Shown here piece after piece: positions 22,157-33,867 of a stretch of 64,000 nt of DNA. The stretch covers positions 1 through 64,000 of the forward strand of contig JAGTRT010000015.1 in assembly GCA_018261895.1 (NCBI GenBank), in the 5' to 3' direction. The position numbers and the translations under genes were made by a program. The DNA is from Pseudomonadota bacterium. Its GTDB lineage: Bacteria; Pseudomonadota; Gammaproteobacteria; Burkholderiales; Rhodocyclaceae. Position 1 is the first letter of the stretch. Every line of letters starts with the position of its first letter. Below the pieces are notes generated by a model. The model worked only from the letters and a program-made list of their open reading frames with translations. It did no database searches and was not told where the DNA came from.

Positions 22157-22591
22157 ATGCGTCTCAACAACATCAAGCCTGGTGAAGGCTCGAAGAAGGC
22201 TGCCAAGCGCGTTGGACGCGGTATTGGCTCTGGTCTGGGGAAGACCTGTGGTCGTGGTCACAAAGGTCAAAAGTCTCGTTCGGGTGGTTTCCACAAAGTT
22301 GGCTTTGAGGGCGGTCAGATGCCTTTGCAGCGCCGCCTCCCGAAGCGCGGCTTCAACTCCTTGACCCGTGCTCGCAATTACGAGGTTCGTTTGACGGATT
22401 TGGAAGTGCTGCCGGTTGAAGAAATTGACCTGCTCGCGCTGCAGGTTGGGGGCATTGTTCCCGCCGATGCGTTGTCGGCTAAAGTCATCCTGTCTGGCGC
22501 GATCACCCGTAAAGTCGTTTTGAAGGGTGTCGGTGCAACCAAGGGTGCCAAGGCAGCGATCGAAGCAGCCGGCGGTTCCATCTCCGAGTAA
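22157..22591 (+). CDS. rplO: 50S ribosomal protein L15
   Basis: The 144-residue late-assembly protein has the glycine/lysine-rich N-terminus ([25 protein letters not shown]) and [18 protein letters not shown]. Length is exact. secY follows after 19 bases. Confidence 0.97.
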   Translation: MRLNNIKPGEGSKKAAKRVGRGIGSGLGKTCGRGHKGQKSRSGGFHKVGFEGGQMPLQRRLPKRGFNSLTRARNYEVRLTDLEVLPVEEIDLLALQVGGIVPADALSAKVILSGAITRKVVLKGVGATKGAKAAIEAAGGSISE

Positions 22592-22610
22592 TTAAGGAAA
22601 GGTCAGAATT

Positions 22611-23933
22611 TTGGCAGCAACTCCCAATACCGTTGGCAAGGGCGGCAAGTTCGGCGATTTGAAGCGCCGTCTGTGGTTCCTGCTGGGTGCGCTGGTCGTG
22701 TACCGCATTGGCGCGCACATTCCGGTCCCAGGGATTGATCCAAATGCTCTGGCCGATCTTTTCAATTCGCAACAGGGTGGCATCCTAGGCATGTTTAACA
22801 TGTTCTCGGGTGGCGCTCTGTCGCGTTTTACCATTTTTGCTTTGGGGATCATGCCGTACATTTCGGCGTCGATCATCATGCAATTAATGAGCGTAGCCAG
22901 TCCTCAACTCGAAGCTCTCAAGAAAGAGGGTGAGGCAGGTCGACGTAAGATTACGCAATACACCAGATATGGAACGGTCGTTCTGGCTCTGTTCCAGGGC
23001 TTGGGTATCGCCGTCGCACTCGAGGCGCAGGCTGGTTTGGTCAATGACCCCGGCTTTATGTTCCGCCTGACCACTGTATCCACGCTGCTTACCGGAACGA
23101 TGTTTCTGATGTGGCTTGGTGAGCAGATCACGGAACGCGGCTTGGGTAACGGCATATCCATCATCATTTTTGCGGGGATTGCGGCCGGTTTGCCAAATGC
23201 AATCGGCGGGCTACTTGAGTTGGTTCGCACCGGAGCAATGCATCCGCTTACAGCTTTGATAATTTGCGTCCTGGTTGTCGTGGTAACGGGGTTCGTTGTT
23301 TTCGTCGAGCGAGGCCAGCGCAAGATTTTGGTCAATTACGCCAAGCGCCAAGTCGGCAATAAAATTTACGGTGGGCAGAGTTCTCATTTGCCCCTCAAGT
23401 TGAACATGTCGGGGGTTATCCCGCCGATTTTCGCGTCGTCGATCATTCTGTTCCCGGCGACGGTGGCCAATTGGTTCGGCTCTAGTGAGTCAATGCATTG
23501 GCTGAAGGATGTCGCCGGTACGTTGTCTCCTGGGCAACCGATCTACGTAATGCTTTATGCTTCGGCAATTGTCTTTTTTTGCTTCTTCTATACGGCTCTT
23601 GTGTTTAATTCCAAGGAGACTGCCGATAACCTGAAGAAGAGCGGTGCATTCGTGCCAGGGATTCGACCGGGCGAGCAAACCGCACGGTACATTGACAAGA
23701 TCCTCATGCGCTTGACGCTAATTGGCGCAGCCTATATCACCGTAGTTTGTCTGCTACCGGAATTCCTAATTCTGAAATGGAACGTTCCGTTCTATTTTGG
23801 CGGTACCTCACTGCTGATTATTGTTGTTGTGACCATGGATTTCATGTCACAGGTTCAAGCCTATGTGATGTCGCATCAGTATGAAAGCTTGCTTAAAAAA
23901 GCAAATTTCAAAGGTGCGCCAATGATCAAGTAG
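22611..23933 (+). CDS. secY: protein translocase subunit SecY
   Basis: The 440-residue, ten-helix channel of the Sec translocon lies in the inner membrane. [13 protein letters not shown] at the first helix, [21 protein letters not shown] for the plug region, and the cytoplasmic loop [20 protein letters not shown] are typical. The start is TTG at 22611 with AAGGAAAGG 9-17 bases upstream, and the alignment MAATPN...[15 protein letters not shown] fits. It is encoded inside the spc operon as usual. Confidence 0.97.
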   Translation: MAATPNTVGKGGKFGDLKRRLWFLLGALVVYRIGAHIPVPGIDPNALADLFNSQQGGILGMFNMFSGGALSRFTIFALGIMPYISASIIMQLMSVASPQLEALKKEGEAGRRKITQYTRYGTVVLALFQGLGIAVALEAQAGLVNDPGFMFRLTTVSTLLTGTMFLMWLGEQITERGLGNGISIIIFAGIAAGLPNAIGGLLELVRTGAMHPLTALIICVLVVVVTGFVVFVERGQRKILVNYAKRQVGNKIYGGQSSHLPLKLNMSGVIPPIFASSIILFPATVANWFGSSESMHWLKDVAGTLSPGQPIYVMLYASAIVFFCFFYTALVFNSKETADNLKKSGAFVPGIRPGEQTARYIDKILMRLTLIGAAYITVVCLLPEFLILKWNVPFYFGGTSLLIIVVVTMDFMSQVQAYVMSHQYESLLKKANFKGAPMIK

Positions 23934-23939
23934 TCGGCC

Positions 23940-24158
23940 ATGGCAAAAGAAGATTACATCGAAATGCAGGGAGAGGTCGTAGAAAACCTCCCGAATGCAA
24001 CCTTCAAGGTCAAGTTGGAAAATGGGCACATTGTTCACGGATTCATCTCCGGAAAAATGCGAATGCACTATATCCGCATCCTCCCGGGTGACAAGGTAAC
24101 CGTGCAGTTGACGCCATATGATTTAAGCAAGGCCCGGATCGTTTTCCGGGTCAAGTAA
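23940..24158 (+). CDS. infA: translation initiation factor IF-1
   Basis: The 72-residue OB-fold protein occupies the 30S A site during initiation. [40 protein letters not shown] and [18 protein letters not shown] are standard. It sits 6 bases after secY, as in many betaproteobacteria. Confidence 0.97.
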   Translation: MAKEDYIEMQGEVVENLPNATFKVKLENGHIVHGFISGKMRMHYIRILPGDKVTVQLTPYDLSKARIVFRVK

Positions 24159-24233
24159 AAAGTTCTCTACGCAATAAACCGCAGGGCAAGGAATCACGGC
24201 TGCTTCCAAGCTCTCGCAGACGAGGAGTAAAAC

Positions 24234-24347
24234 ATGAAAGTGCAACCTTCAGTGAAGCGCGTGTGTCGCAATTGCAAAGTCATCCGTCGCAAGGGTGTCG
24301 TACGCGTCATTTGCAAGGACCCGCGTCACAAGCAGCGTCAGGGCTAA
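24234..24347 (+). CDS. rpmJ: 50S ribosomal protein L36
   Basis: The 37-residue protein [20 protein letters not shown]... has the zinc ribbon of the C-plus type: C-x2-C, then C and H near the end ([13 protein letters not shown]). AGGAG lies 8 bases before the ATG. It is placed between infA and rpsM as usual. Confidence 0.96.
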   Translation: MKVQPSVKRVCRNCKVIRRKGVVRVICKDPRHKQRQG

Positions 24348-24395
24348 GGGCTCTGGTGTCGGCATTTGTTAATTTTGAAATAGTGGAGTGATTCG

Positions 24396-24758
24396 ATGGC
24401 CCGTATCGCAGGGGTAAACATTCCGAACCATCAGCATGCAGAGATCGCGTTGACCGCAATCTTCGGCATCGGCCGTACCCGCGCGCAAAAGATTTGTGAC
24501 GCGGCCGGCATCGTTCGTTCTACCAAAATGAAAGACCTGTCCGATGCGGACATGGATCGTCTGCGTGACGAAGTCGGCAAGTTCACCGTTGAAGGTGATC
24601 TGCGTCGCGAAGTCACAATGAACATCAAGCGTCTGATGGACCTCGGTTGCTACCGTGGCCTTCGCCATCGCAAGGGCTTGCCTTGCCGTGGTCAGCGCAC
24701 CCGTACCAATGCACGTACTCGCAAGGGTCCGCGCAAGGCCATCGCTGGCAAGAAGTAA
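24396..24758 (+). CDS. rpsM: 30S ribosomal protein S13
   Basis: The 120-residue head protein contacts the P-site tRNA and the 50S subunit. [21 protein letters not shown] with [11 protein letters not shown] and the C-terminal [25 protein letters not shown] are typical. It is the first gene of the alpha operon, with GTGGAG ahead of the ATG. Confidence 0.98.
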   Translation: MARIAGVNIPNHQHAEIALTAIFGIGRTRAQKICDAAGIVRSTKMKDLSDADMDRLRDEVGKFTVEGDLRREVTMNIKRLMDLGCYRGLRHRKGLPCRGQRTRTNARTRKGPRKAIAGKK

Positions 24759-24770
24759 TAGGGACAGAAC

Positions 24771-25160
24771 ATGGCAAAGACTGCTACCAAAGTTCGCAAA
24801 AAGGTCAAAAAGAACGTTGCTGAGGGCATCGCCCACATTCACGCCTCGTTCAATAACACCATCATCACCATTACCGATCGCCAAGGCAATGCACTGTCTT
24901 GGGCTACTTCCGGTGGTGCAGGCTTCCGCGGTTCGCGCAAGTCCACCCCGTTTGCTGCTCAGGTTGCCGCAGAGGCCGCTGGCAAGGCTGCTCAGGAGTG
25001 TGGTGTCAAGAATCTGGAAGTTCGCATCAAGGGACCTGGTCCTGGTCGTGAATCTTCAGTCCGCGCTCTCAACGCGTTGGGCATGAAGATCACCGCGATT
25101 TCCGACGTGACACCGGTACCCCACAACGGTTGCCGTCCGCCTAAAAAGCGCCGCATCTAA
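24771..25160 (+). CDS. rpsK: 30S ribosomal protein S11
   Basis: The 129-residue platform protein shows [38 protein letters not shown] and [17 protein letters not shown]. Length is exact. It lies 12 bases after rpsM. Confidence 0.98.
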   Translation: MAKTATKVRKKVKKNVAEGIAHIHASFNNTIITITDRQGNALSWATSGGAGFRGSRKSTPFAAQVAAEAAGKAAQECGVKNLEVRIKGPGPGRESSVRALNALGMKITAISDVTPVPHNGCRPPKKRRI

Positions 25161-25172
25161 GGAGAAAGACAA

Positions 25173-25717
25173 GTGGCTCGTAATCTCGATCCGAAATGCC
25201 GTCAGTGCCGCCGCGAAGGCAAAAGTCTGGTGCTCGTTTGTCCGACTACGGCGTTCACCTTCGTGCAAAGCAGAAGATCCGCCGCGTCTACGGTGTTCTT
25301 GAAGGCCAGTTCCGCAAGACGTTTGCTGAAGCTGATCGCCGCAAGGGCCAGACTGGTGAGAACCTGCTGCAGTTGCTCGAGGCTCGCCTGGATTCCGTCG
25401 CTTATCGCATGGGTTTTGGTGCTTCGCGCACTGAGTCCCGCCAGATCGTTCGCCACAATGGCGTTCTGGTTAATGGCAAGCGCGTCAATATTCCTTCCTT
25501 TATCGTCAAGCCGGGTGATGTTGTCCAGCTGACCGATCGCGCCCGGGCGTCTTTGCGTTGCAAGGCAGCGCTTGAGGCAGCCGAGTCGCGTGGCTTCCCC
25601 GAATGGATTTCGGTGGACGTCAAAGAAGGCAAGGGTACCTTCAAGGCCATGCCGCAACGTTCTGAACTGCCGGCGACCTTGAACGAAGGTCTCGTCATCG
25701 AACTTTACTCGAAGTAA
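25173..25717 (+). pseudogene. rpsD: 30S ribosomal protein S4, internal deletion with frameshift
   Basis: An AAGGAGA site and GTG at 25173 begin a correct S4 N-terminus ([16 protein letters not shown]). At about 25221-25224 the sequence jumps, in another frame, to [17 protein letters not shown] and then continues as normal S4 to the stop, including the [23 protein letters not shown]-binding motif. About 28-30 residues are lost, equivalent to roughly 85 bases, with a net frameshift. The lost part normally contains CFTDKCAIERR...APGQHGQ. S4 is essential and autoregulates the alpha operon, so this probably marks missing sequence. Confidence 0.9.
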
Positions 25718-25740
25718 GCACTGAGCAGAGGATCTAGCCC

Positions 25741-26709
25741 ATGCAAAGCAGTGGACTTCTTAAACCCCGTATCATCGATGTGCAGAGTGTTTCGCCTGTG
25801 CAGGCCAAAGTGGTCATGGAACCGTTTGAACGCGGTTACGGCCACACCCTTGGCAATGCCCTGCGTCGTATCCTTCTTTCGTCGATGGTCGGTTACGCCC
25901 CCACCGAGGTGGATATCGAAGGTGTTCTTCATGAATACTCAACCATTGATGGCGTTCAGGAAGATGTCGTAGACATTCTCCTCAACCTCAAGGGTATCGT
26001 CTTCAAGCTGCACAACCGCGATGTCGTGAACCTCAAGTTGGCCAAGGAAGGTGAAGGTCCCGTTCGTGCTGGCGATATTGAATTGCCGCATGACGTCGAA
26101 ATCATCAATCCGGAACACGTTATCGCTCACCTCTCCACGGGCGGCAAGCTGTCCATGGAGATCAAGGTTGAAAAGGGGCGTGGCTACGTTCCTGGCAACA
26201 TGCGCAATCTCGGCGATGCCAAGTCGATCGGCAAGCTGGTGCTTGACGCTTCGTTCAGCCCGATTCGCCGTGTTGCGTATGCCGTCGAAAGCGCCCGTGT
26301 CGAGCAGCGTACCGACCTGGACAAGCTGATTGTCGATATCGAGACCAACGGTGTTGTCGAGCCGGAGGAAGCGATTCGTTACGCAGCCCGTGTGTTGATG
26401 GAGCAGCTTTCCGTCTTTGCTGATCTGGAAGGTACCGCACCTGTCGCCGAGGCTTCCAAGCCCGCCCAAGTCGATCCGGTTCTGCTCCGCCCGGTGGATG
26501 ACCTCGAGTTGACCGTTCGCTCCGCGAACTGTCTCAAGGCCGAGAACATCTACTACATCGGCGATCTGATCCAGCGTACCGAGAATGAACTTCTCAAGAC
26601 CCCGAATCTGGGTCGCAAGTCGCTGAATGAGATCAAGGAAGTGTTGAAAGGCGTAAGCCTTTTCCTCCCGGGCAGTCAAGGGACGCCTGCAGAATATAGA
26701 AAGGATTAA
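25741..26709 (+). CDS. rpoA: DNA-directed RNA polymerase subunit alpha, abnormal C-terminal tail
   Basis: The 322-residue subunit nucleates RNA polymerase assembly (N-domain, [17 protein letters not shown]) and contacts UP elements and activators (C-domain, [21 protein letters not shown] and [18 protein letters not shown]). After [10 protein letters not shown] the usual ending LASRGLxLGMxLENWPP is absent and is replaced by [20 protein letters not shown]. The new tail reads like translated spacer, so the last 20 or so codons were probably lost and the frame runs into the rpoA-rplQ gap. Everything before that is normal. Confidence 0.95.
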   Translation: MQSSGLLKPRIIDVQSVSPVQAKVVMEPFERGYGHTLGNALRRILLSSMVGYAPTEVDIEGVLHEYSTIDGVQEDVVDILLNLKGIVFKLHNRDVVNLKLAKEGEGPVRAGDIELPHDVEIINPEHVIAHLSTGGKLSMEIKVEKGRGYVPGNMRNLGDAKSIGKLVLDASFSPIRRVAYAVESARVEQRTDLDKLIVDIETNGVVEPEEAIRYAARVLMEQLSVFADLEGTAPVAEASKPAQVDPVLLRPVDDLELTVRSANCLKAENIYYIGDLIQRTENELLKTPNLGRKSLNEIKEVLKGVSLFLPGSQGTPAEYRKD

Positions 26710-26711
26710 CC

Positions 26712-27110
26712 ATGCGTCACCGCAATGGACTTCGTAAGTTAAACCGTACCAGCAGCCATCGCCTGGCGATGCTGCGCAATATGACCGTTTCCCTGCTTAA
26801 GCACGAAGCTATCAAGACCACCGTGCCGAAAGCCAAGGAACTGCGTCGCGTTGTCGAGCCGATGATCACGCTCGGCAAGACGCCGACCCTGGCGAACAAG
26901 CGTTTGGCATTTGACCGCCTGCGCGATCGCGAAATCGTCGTCAAGCTCTTCGCTGAGATCGGTCCGCGTTACGCAACCCGTCCGGGTGGCTACCTTCGCA
27001 TCCTGAAGTGTGGCTTTCGCGTCGGCGACAATGCGCCGATGGCGTTTGTCGAGTTGGTCGATCGTCCGGAGCCTACCGAGGCTGTGGAAATCGAAGAAGC
27101 GGCTGCTTGA
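26712..27110 (+). CDS. rplQ: 50S ribosomal protein L17
   Basis: The 132-residue protein ends the alpha operon. [40 protein letters not shown] and the [26 protein letters not shown] stretch are typical. AAAGGATTAACC precedes the ATG. A strong terminator follows 15 bases after the stop. Confidence 0.98.
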   Translation: MRHRNGLRKLNRTSSHRLAMLRNMTVSLLKHEAIKTTVPKAKELRRVVEPMITLGKTPTLANKRLAFDRLRDREIVVKLFAEIGPRYATRPGGYLRILKCGFRVGDNAPMAFVELVDRPEPTEAVEIEEAAA

Positions 27111-27125
27111 GTCAAGTTGCACTTC

Positions 27126-27160
27126 AATAAAAAAGGCCGGAATTTCCGGCCTTTTTTATT
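27126..27160. terminator. bidirectional rho-independent terminator
   Basis: A perfect 17-bp palindrome (AATAAAAAAGGCCGGAA, one central base, and its complement) gives a GC core flanked by A-run and T-run on both strands. It separates the convergent rplQ (plus) and SpoIIE phosphatase (minus) genes and would end both transcripts. Confidence 0.93.
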
Positions 27161-27175
27161 TCTGTCGAGGTATTC

Positions 27176-28714
27176 CTACGCGCAGTCGATGAGCATGAGT
27201 GATACGTCATCGCTAGCGATGCAGCTTGCCTGATGCTGGGCGAGCGCCGCCTCGATCTTGGCAAAACGGTCGACTGGCGACGTATTGGCGGTGGCCGCGA
27301 TCAGACCGTCGACACCGAACTGTTCTCCCTGTGGATTGGTGGCTTCGAGCAGGCCATCGGAACACAGGATCAGCTGGCTTTCGCCATCCCACTTGAAATG
27401 CTGGGGATTGCCGCCTAATTCTTCGTTGCCAACGATGCCAAGCGGGAGATTGGCGGATGGGAAGGTGCAGGCGACCCTGCCCCAACGATCGAACAGGAAC
27501 GCTTCCGGCGTGCCCCCGACCCAGATATCGCCTTCTTTCCGCGCTTCATCGAGGCATACCAGCGTGATGGCGACAAAACGTCCAACCGGCATCGATTCCT
27601 TGAGTTGCTGGTTCAGCTCGAGGACAATCTCGCGAATCGGGCGATTGAGCAGGGTCATGCGATAGAACAGGGCCAATACCGGCAAGACGCTGATGGCTGC
27701 CGTCAGGCCATGTCCGGTGGCGTCGGCGAGCAGGGCGTAGAAAAGTCCGTCAGGAGAGCGGTTCGCGGCAACGATGTCCCCGCTGAAGTTTTCAGCCGGG
27801 ATGACCGAGTAGCGCAGGCATTTGTCCTGAAGGCCCTTGCGATGGAGTTGCTTTTCCATCAGTCGCAACGCCAGTTGCTGTTCGGCCTGGGTCTGGTCGT
27901 AATAGTTCTGCAGTTGCCGCGCGTTTTCGCGAAGCTTTTCTTCTGTGCGTTTGCGCTCGGAGATGTCGCGAATGACACCAACCATCATGCGCTGGTTGTC
28001 GAGCACGATCCGGGTGATGGTCAGGGTGGCAGCGAAACGGTGGCCGTCCTTGTGCAAGGCCTCCAGTTCCCGTTCCCGGCCGATGGTGCCGCGCCCGTCA
28101 TCCTTGAAGTTGTCAAGCTGGCTCTGATGGTCCGCGCGCACCTCTTCCGGCATGAGCATGCTGACATTCTTGCCGAGCATTTCAGCGGCGGACCAGCCAA
28201 AAATCCGCTCGGTCGATTTGTTGACCGAAACGATGTTGCCATGCTCGTCGCTGGTCACGATGGCATCGAGGACGTTGTCCGAGATCGCCTGGACGCGCCT
28301 GAGCGAGTCGATGGATTCCTGCTGCAGTGCCAGGGAGCGCTGCATCGAGCGCAGCTTGGCTTCCAGCACGACAAAATTGATGGGTTTGGTGAGGTAGTCG
28401 TCGGCGCCGGCATCGAGCCCTTCAACCAGGTTTTCATCGCGATTCAGGGCCGAGAGGAAAATCACCGGGGTCCACCGGTCGCGGGGCATGGACTTAATCC
28501 GCCGGGCGGCTTCGAACCCATCCATGACGGGCATCATGATATCGAGCAGGACGAGATCGGGCGATTCGGATTCGAAAAGACGAACGGCTTCTTCGCCGTT
28601 TTCAGCGAGCAATACGTCATGGCCTAACTTCTTCAGGAAGACCTGGAGGATGTGCAGGTTGGTGCGGTTGTCATCTACCGCCAGCACTTTCATCTTGGCT
28701 GAAATCGATATCAT
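27176..28714 (-). CDS. response regulator with PAS and SpoIIE-type PP2C phosphatase domains
   Basis: The 512-residue protein has a receiver domain (residues about 8-125; acidic DD, LLDIMMP with the phospho-acceptor, KP), a PAS domain (about 145-265), a short coiled linker and a SpoIIE/RsbU-like phosphatase (about 300-510). The phosphatase metal motifs SGDIVAA, DATGHG and SDDVSLMLID are present. Such proteins dephosphorylate STAS anti-sigma antagonists when their receiver is phosphorylated. The ATG overlaps the upstream stop by four bases, making it the last gene of a four-gene operon. No STAS protein is encoded in the window. Confidence 0.92.
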   Translation of the reverse strand: MISISAKMKVLAVDDNRTNLHILQVFLKKLGHDVLLAENGEEAVRLFESESPDLVLLDIMMPVMDGFEAARRIKSMPRDRWTPVIFLSALNRDENLVEGLDAGADDYLTKPINFVVLEAKLRSMQRSLALQQESIDSLRRVQAISDNVLDAIVTSDEHGNIVSVNKSTERIFGWSAAEMLGKNVSMLMPEEVRADHQSQLDNFKDDGRGTIGRERELEALHKDGHRFAATLTITRIVLDNQRMMVGVIRDISERKRTEEKLRENARQLQNYYDQTQAEQQLALRLMEKQLHRKGLQDKCLRYSVIPAENFSGDIVAANRSPDGLFYALLADATGHGLTAAISVLPVLALFYRMTLLNRPIREIVLELNQQLKESMPVGRFVAITLVCLDEARKEGDIWVGGTPEAFLFDRWGRVACTFPSANLPLGIVGNEELGGNPQHFKWDGESQLILCSDGLLEATNPQGEQFGVDGLIAATANTSPVDRFAKIEAALAQHQASCIASDDVSLMLIDCA

Positions 28715-29626
28715 GTGGAAAGCTTGCCGTTTCGTCCGTTACCCCGGTTAATGGTGGCAACTGCGATATTGCCACAGCCCTCGTAGCTGATGCTGCTGAA
28801 ACTGATCATTCTGGCCAGGGCAATGCCACGGCCATTCGGGTCGAAAGCCCGTTGCGGATCAATTTCGAGATAGTTTTGCCAAGGGAAGCCCTTCCCTTCG
28901 TCGCAGATGCGCAGAACGATCTCGGTTTCGCTGCGTTGATAGCTGAGCCGAACCGCCTTGGCGGCATTTTCTGCCAGGGCCGCGCGCTGGGCGACTTCGT
29001 CGTGCCAGCGATCTTCCTGTTTCAATCGGCTTTTCTCGGCATAGCTCAGCCCGAGATTGCCGTGCTCAATGCCGTTAACCAGCAGTTCGGAGATACCCAT
29101 GACCACGGCGTCCGGGTTGGGGCAGGCGTGGGCGATGAATGAGGCCAGTTGGGCGGCTTCGTCGATGGTTCGGATGGAGAACTCGGCCTGGTCGAGAAAC
29201 TGCAATGAATTGACATGCTGGTGCAGTTGCCGCCTGAGCTGGTTGCGAGCGGCCGCATCGCTCAAGGCTGCGTGCACGATGGCGAGCAGGCTGTCGCGCC
29301 GATAGGGTTTGGTCAGGTAGTAGTAGGCGCCAGCCTCCAGCCCTTCCCGAATCTGGGCGGGTGAATTTGCTGCCGTCTGCATGATGACCGGGATATTCGC
29401 CAAGCGTGGGTCGCTTTTCATGCGCTTGAGCAGGCCGATGCCGTCGAGACCCGGCATCATCCGGTCGAGCAGGATCAGACTGAAGACCTGGTTCGGATCC
29501 TGCAGGCAGGCCCAGGCAGACTCGCCGCTATCCGCCGTTTGCAGGACGAAATCTTCTTCCTCGGCAAAATACTCAAGCAGGATTTCCAGGTTGAGCTGCT
29601 CATCGTCTACCAGCAGGACGCTTGTC

Positions 29627-29634
<8 letters not shown>
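28711..29634 (-). CDS. response regulator with anti-sigma-type HATPase domain
   Basis: The 307-residue protein joins a receiver domain (residues about 1-125; VLLVDDEQ, LILLDRMMPG, LTKPYR) to a C-terminal GHKL ATPase of the RsbW/SpoIIAB kind (about 165-300; ELLVNGIEHGNLG, CDEGKGFPW, GRGIALARM). It could act as a phosphorylation-controlled anti-sigma or protein kinase paired with the downstream phosphatase. It overlaps the kinase gene by 8 bases and the phosphatase gene by 4, so translation is probably coupled. Confidence 0.9.
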
Positions 29635-31471
<1,837 letters not shown>

Positions 31472-31490
31472 GACGTCGCCGGCAACGCGG

Positions 31491-33308
31491 TCACGATGTC
31501 GGGGGCTCCTGGTCGAGCTGTTCCTGCTGCTGCAGCGTCCACATCCGGGCGTAATGGCCGTTGGCCGCGAGCAGCGCGCCATGGCTGCCGCGCTCTACGA
31601 TGCGCCCTTCGGCCATGACCAGGATCTCGTCGGCATTCATGACCGTGGACAGCCGGTGCGCGATGATCAGCGTCGTGTGGCCGATGGCAACCTGTTCGAG
31701 CTGGGTCTGGATGGCGCGTTCGGTGGCCGAATCCAGCGCCGAGGTCGCTTCGTCGAAAATCAGGATGGGCGGGTTCTTGAGCAGGGCGCGGGCAATGGCG
31801 ACGCGCTGCTTTTCACCGCCGGACAGCTTGAGCCCGCGTTCGCCGACGCGCGTCTCGTACTGGAGCGGCAGCGATTCGATGAACTCATGCAACTGCGCCG
31901 CACGCGCCGCGGCGAAGACTTCGTCGCGGCTGGCCTCCGGGCGACCGTAGTTGATGTTGTAGAAAATGGTGTCGTTGAACAGCACCGTGTCCTGCGGCAC
32001 GATGCCGATCGCCGCCCGCAGGCTGCTTTGCTTCAGCGAGCGCAGGTCGTGGCCGTTGATCTGGATGGCCCCGCCCGTCACGTCGTAAAAACGGTAGAGC
32101 AGGCGCGAGAGCGTTGATTTGCCGGCCCCAGAATGGCCGACGACGGCCACCGTCTTGCCCGGCGGAATGGCGAAGCTCAGGCTCTTCAGGATTTGCCGGT
32201 TCGGCTCGTAGGCGAACTCCACGGCGTCGAAATTGACTTGCAACGGGCCGCCCGGGACTTCACGGGCATCCGGCGCGTCGGCGATCTCGCGGTTTTCGCT
32301 GAGCAGGTTGAACATCCGCTCGATATCGGTCAGCGCCTGACGGATTTCGCGATAAACGATGCCGAGGAAATTGAGCGGCATGTAGAGCTGGATCAGGAAG
32401 GCATTGACCAGCACGAGGTCGCCGATGGTCATATGGCCCTCTACCACCCCATTGGCAGCCCGCCACATCATGGCCGTGACACCCAGCGCAATGATCGCCT
32501 GCTGGCCAAGGTTGAGGAAGGCCAGGGTCGTCTGGCTGCGCGTCGCCGCTTCCTCCCATTTGACCAGTTGCTCGTCGTAACGCCGGGCCTCCCAGCCTTC
32601 ATTGTTGAAGTACTTCACCGTCTCGTAGTTGAGCAGGCTGTCGACGGCACGGGTATTCGCGGCCGAGTCGTTCTCGTTGACCGCGCGGCGGATGTCGATG
32701 CGCCAGTTGCTGACCTTGATGGTGAAAACGATGTAGGCGACCAGCGAAACCAGGGTGATCACGACATAACCCGTGTCGTACTTGACGAACAGGATGCCAA
32801 GAACCAGCCCGATCTCGACCAGCGTCGGCAGGATCGAATACAGGGTGTAGGAAATCAGGCTGGAAATCGAGCGGCTGCCGCGCTCGATGTCGCGCGACAC
32901 GCCGCCGGTCTGGCGCTCCAGATGAAAACGCAGCGACAGCGCATGCAAATGGCGGAAAACCTCGAGCGACACCTGGCGCACGGCGCGCTGGGTCACCCGG
33001 GCAAACAGGATTTCGCGCAGCTCCTGGAACAGCGAGGTTGAAAAACGCAACGCGCCGTAAAGAATCAGCAGCAGGATGGGCAGGGCGAGCAGCTGTTCCT
33101 TGCCTGACAAACCGTCGATCATCTCCTTGAAGACCAGCGGCACCCCGACATTGGCGACCTTGGCGCCGATCAGGCAGCTCAGTGCGGCGAGTACGCGCAG
33201 GCGGTATTGCCAGAGGTAGGGAAAGAGCGTGCGCAGGGTCTGCCAGACATGGCTCTCCGGCAGCGGTTGCCCGACGGGCGGTTTGGGGAAGGCGGTGGCG
33301 CGGCGCAT
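31491..33308 (-). CDS. Atm1/HMT1-type ABC exporter, membrane and ATPase domains fused
   Basis: The 605-residue half-transporter has an N-terminal six-helix domain (about 20-320), including the family's SLLNYETVKYFNNE signature, and an ATPase domain with Walker A GHSGAGKS, signature LSGGEKQRVAIARAL, Walker B ILIFDEATSALD and H-loop IIAHRLS. Atm1-type exporters move glutathione-linked sulfur or metal compounds. The substrate here is not shown by sequence. The ATG at 33308 avoids overlap with the divergent thioesterase. It heads the minus-strand operon, 19 bases ahead of the kinase gene. Confidence 0.9.
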   Translation of the reverse strand: MRRATAFPKPPVGQPLPESHVWQTLRTLFPYLWQYRLRVLAALSCLIGAKVANVGVPLVFKEMIDGLSGKEQLLALPILLLILYGALRFSTSLFQELREILFARVTQRAVRQVSLEVFRHLHALSLRFHLERQTGGVSRDIERGSRSISSLISYTLYSILPTLVEIGLVLGILFVKYDTGYVVITLVSLVAYIVFTIKVSNWRIDIRRAVNENDSAANTRAVDSLLNYETVKYFNNEGWEARRYDEQLVKWEEAATRSQTTLAFLNLGQQAIIALGVTAMMWRAANGVVEGHMTIGDLVLVNAFLIQLYMPLNFLGIVYREIRQALTDIERMFNLLSENREIADAPDAREVPGGPLQVNFDAVEFAYEPNRQILKSLSFAIPPGKTVAVVGHSGAGKSTLSRLLYRFYDVTGGAIQINGHDLRSLKQSSLRAAIGIVPQDTVLFNDTIFYNINYGRPEASRDEVFAAARAAQLHEFIESLPLQYETRVGERGLKLSGGEKQRVAIARALLKNPPILIFDEATSALDSATERAIQTQLEQVAIGHTTLIIAHRLSTVMNADEILVMAEGRIVERGSHGALLAANGHYARMWTLQQQEQLDQEPPTS

Positions 33309-33384
33309 GCAGGGCTGGCGGAACTCGGGATGAACGTTGGCCCTGAGTATATGAAAACTCGGCGCTTTCCGGGAGAATCCCGCC

Positions 33385-33822
33385 ATGTTTCGCAAATTGG
33401 ACAAAGTCATGGCCGACGCACCAATCTCCCTTCCTGCCAAGCATTCGACCCTGCGCGTCGTGCCCATGCCGGCCGATCTCAACCAGAACGGCGACGTCTT
33501 CGGCGGCTGGGTCATGGCCCAGGTCGACGTGGCCGGCGCCATTCCCGCCATGCGTCGCGCGCGCGGTCGGGTCGCCACCGTCTCGGTCAATTCCTTCCTG
33601 TTCAAGCAGCCGGTGTCGGTCGGCGACATCGTCAGCCTCTACGCCGATATCGTGCGCGTCGGGACAACATCGATCACGGTCAAGGTGGAGGTTTACGCCG
33701 AGCGGAATTACGCCGCGCCGATCATCGTCAAGGTCACCGAAGCCGAATTGACCTACGTGGCCATCGATAGCGACGGAATGAAGCGTCAGGTTCCACCCGA
33801 AAATACAGCGAAATTGGATTAA
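33385..33822 (+). CDS. acyl-CoA thioesterase, YciA/hotdog family
   Basis: The 145-residue hotdog-fold hydrolase carries LNQNGDVFGGWVMAQVDVAG, with the catalytic Asp near the helix, and VSVNSFLFKQPVSVGDIV, both typical of YciA-like enzymes that cleave short to medium acyl-CoA. GGGAGA about 8 bases upstream favours the ATG at 33385 over the one at 33409. It is divergent from the ABC exporter, and the FadL-type porin gene follows after 45 bases. Confidence 0.88.
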   Translation: MFRKLDKVMADAPISLPAKHSTLRVVPMPADLNQNGDVFGGWVMAQVDVAGAIPAMRRARGRVATVSVNSFLFKQPVSVGDIVSLYADIVRVGTTSITVKVEVYAERNYAAPIIVKVTEAELTYVAIDSDGMKRQVPPENTAKLD

Positions 33823-33867
33823 AATCCGACAGTTATCAAATTACCCCGCCTGCAAGGGAGCAATCCA

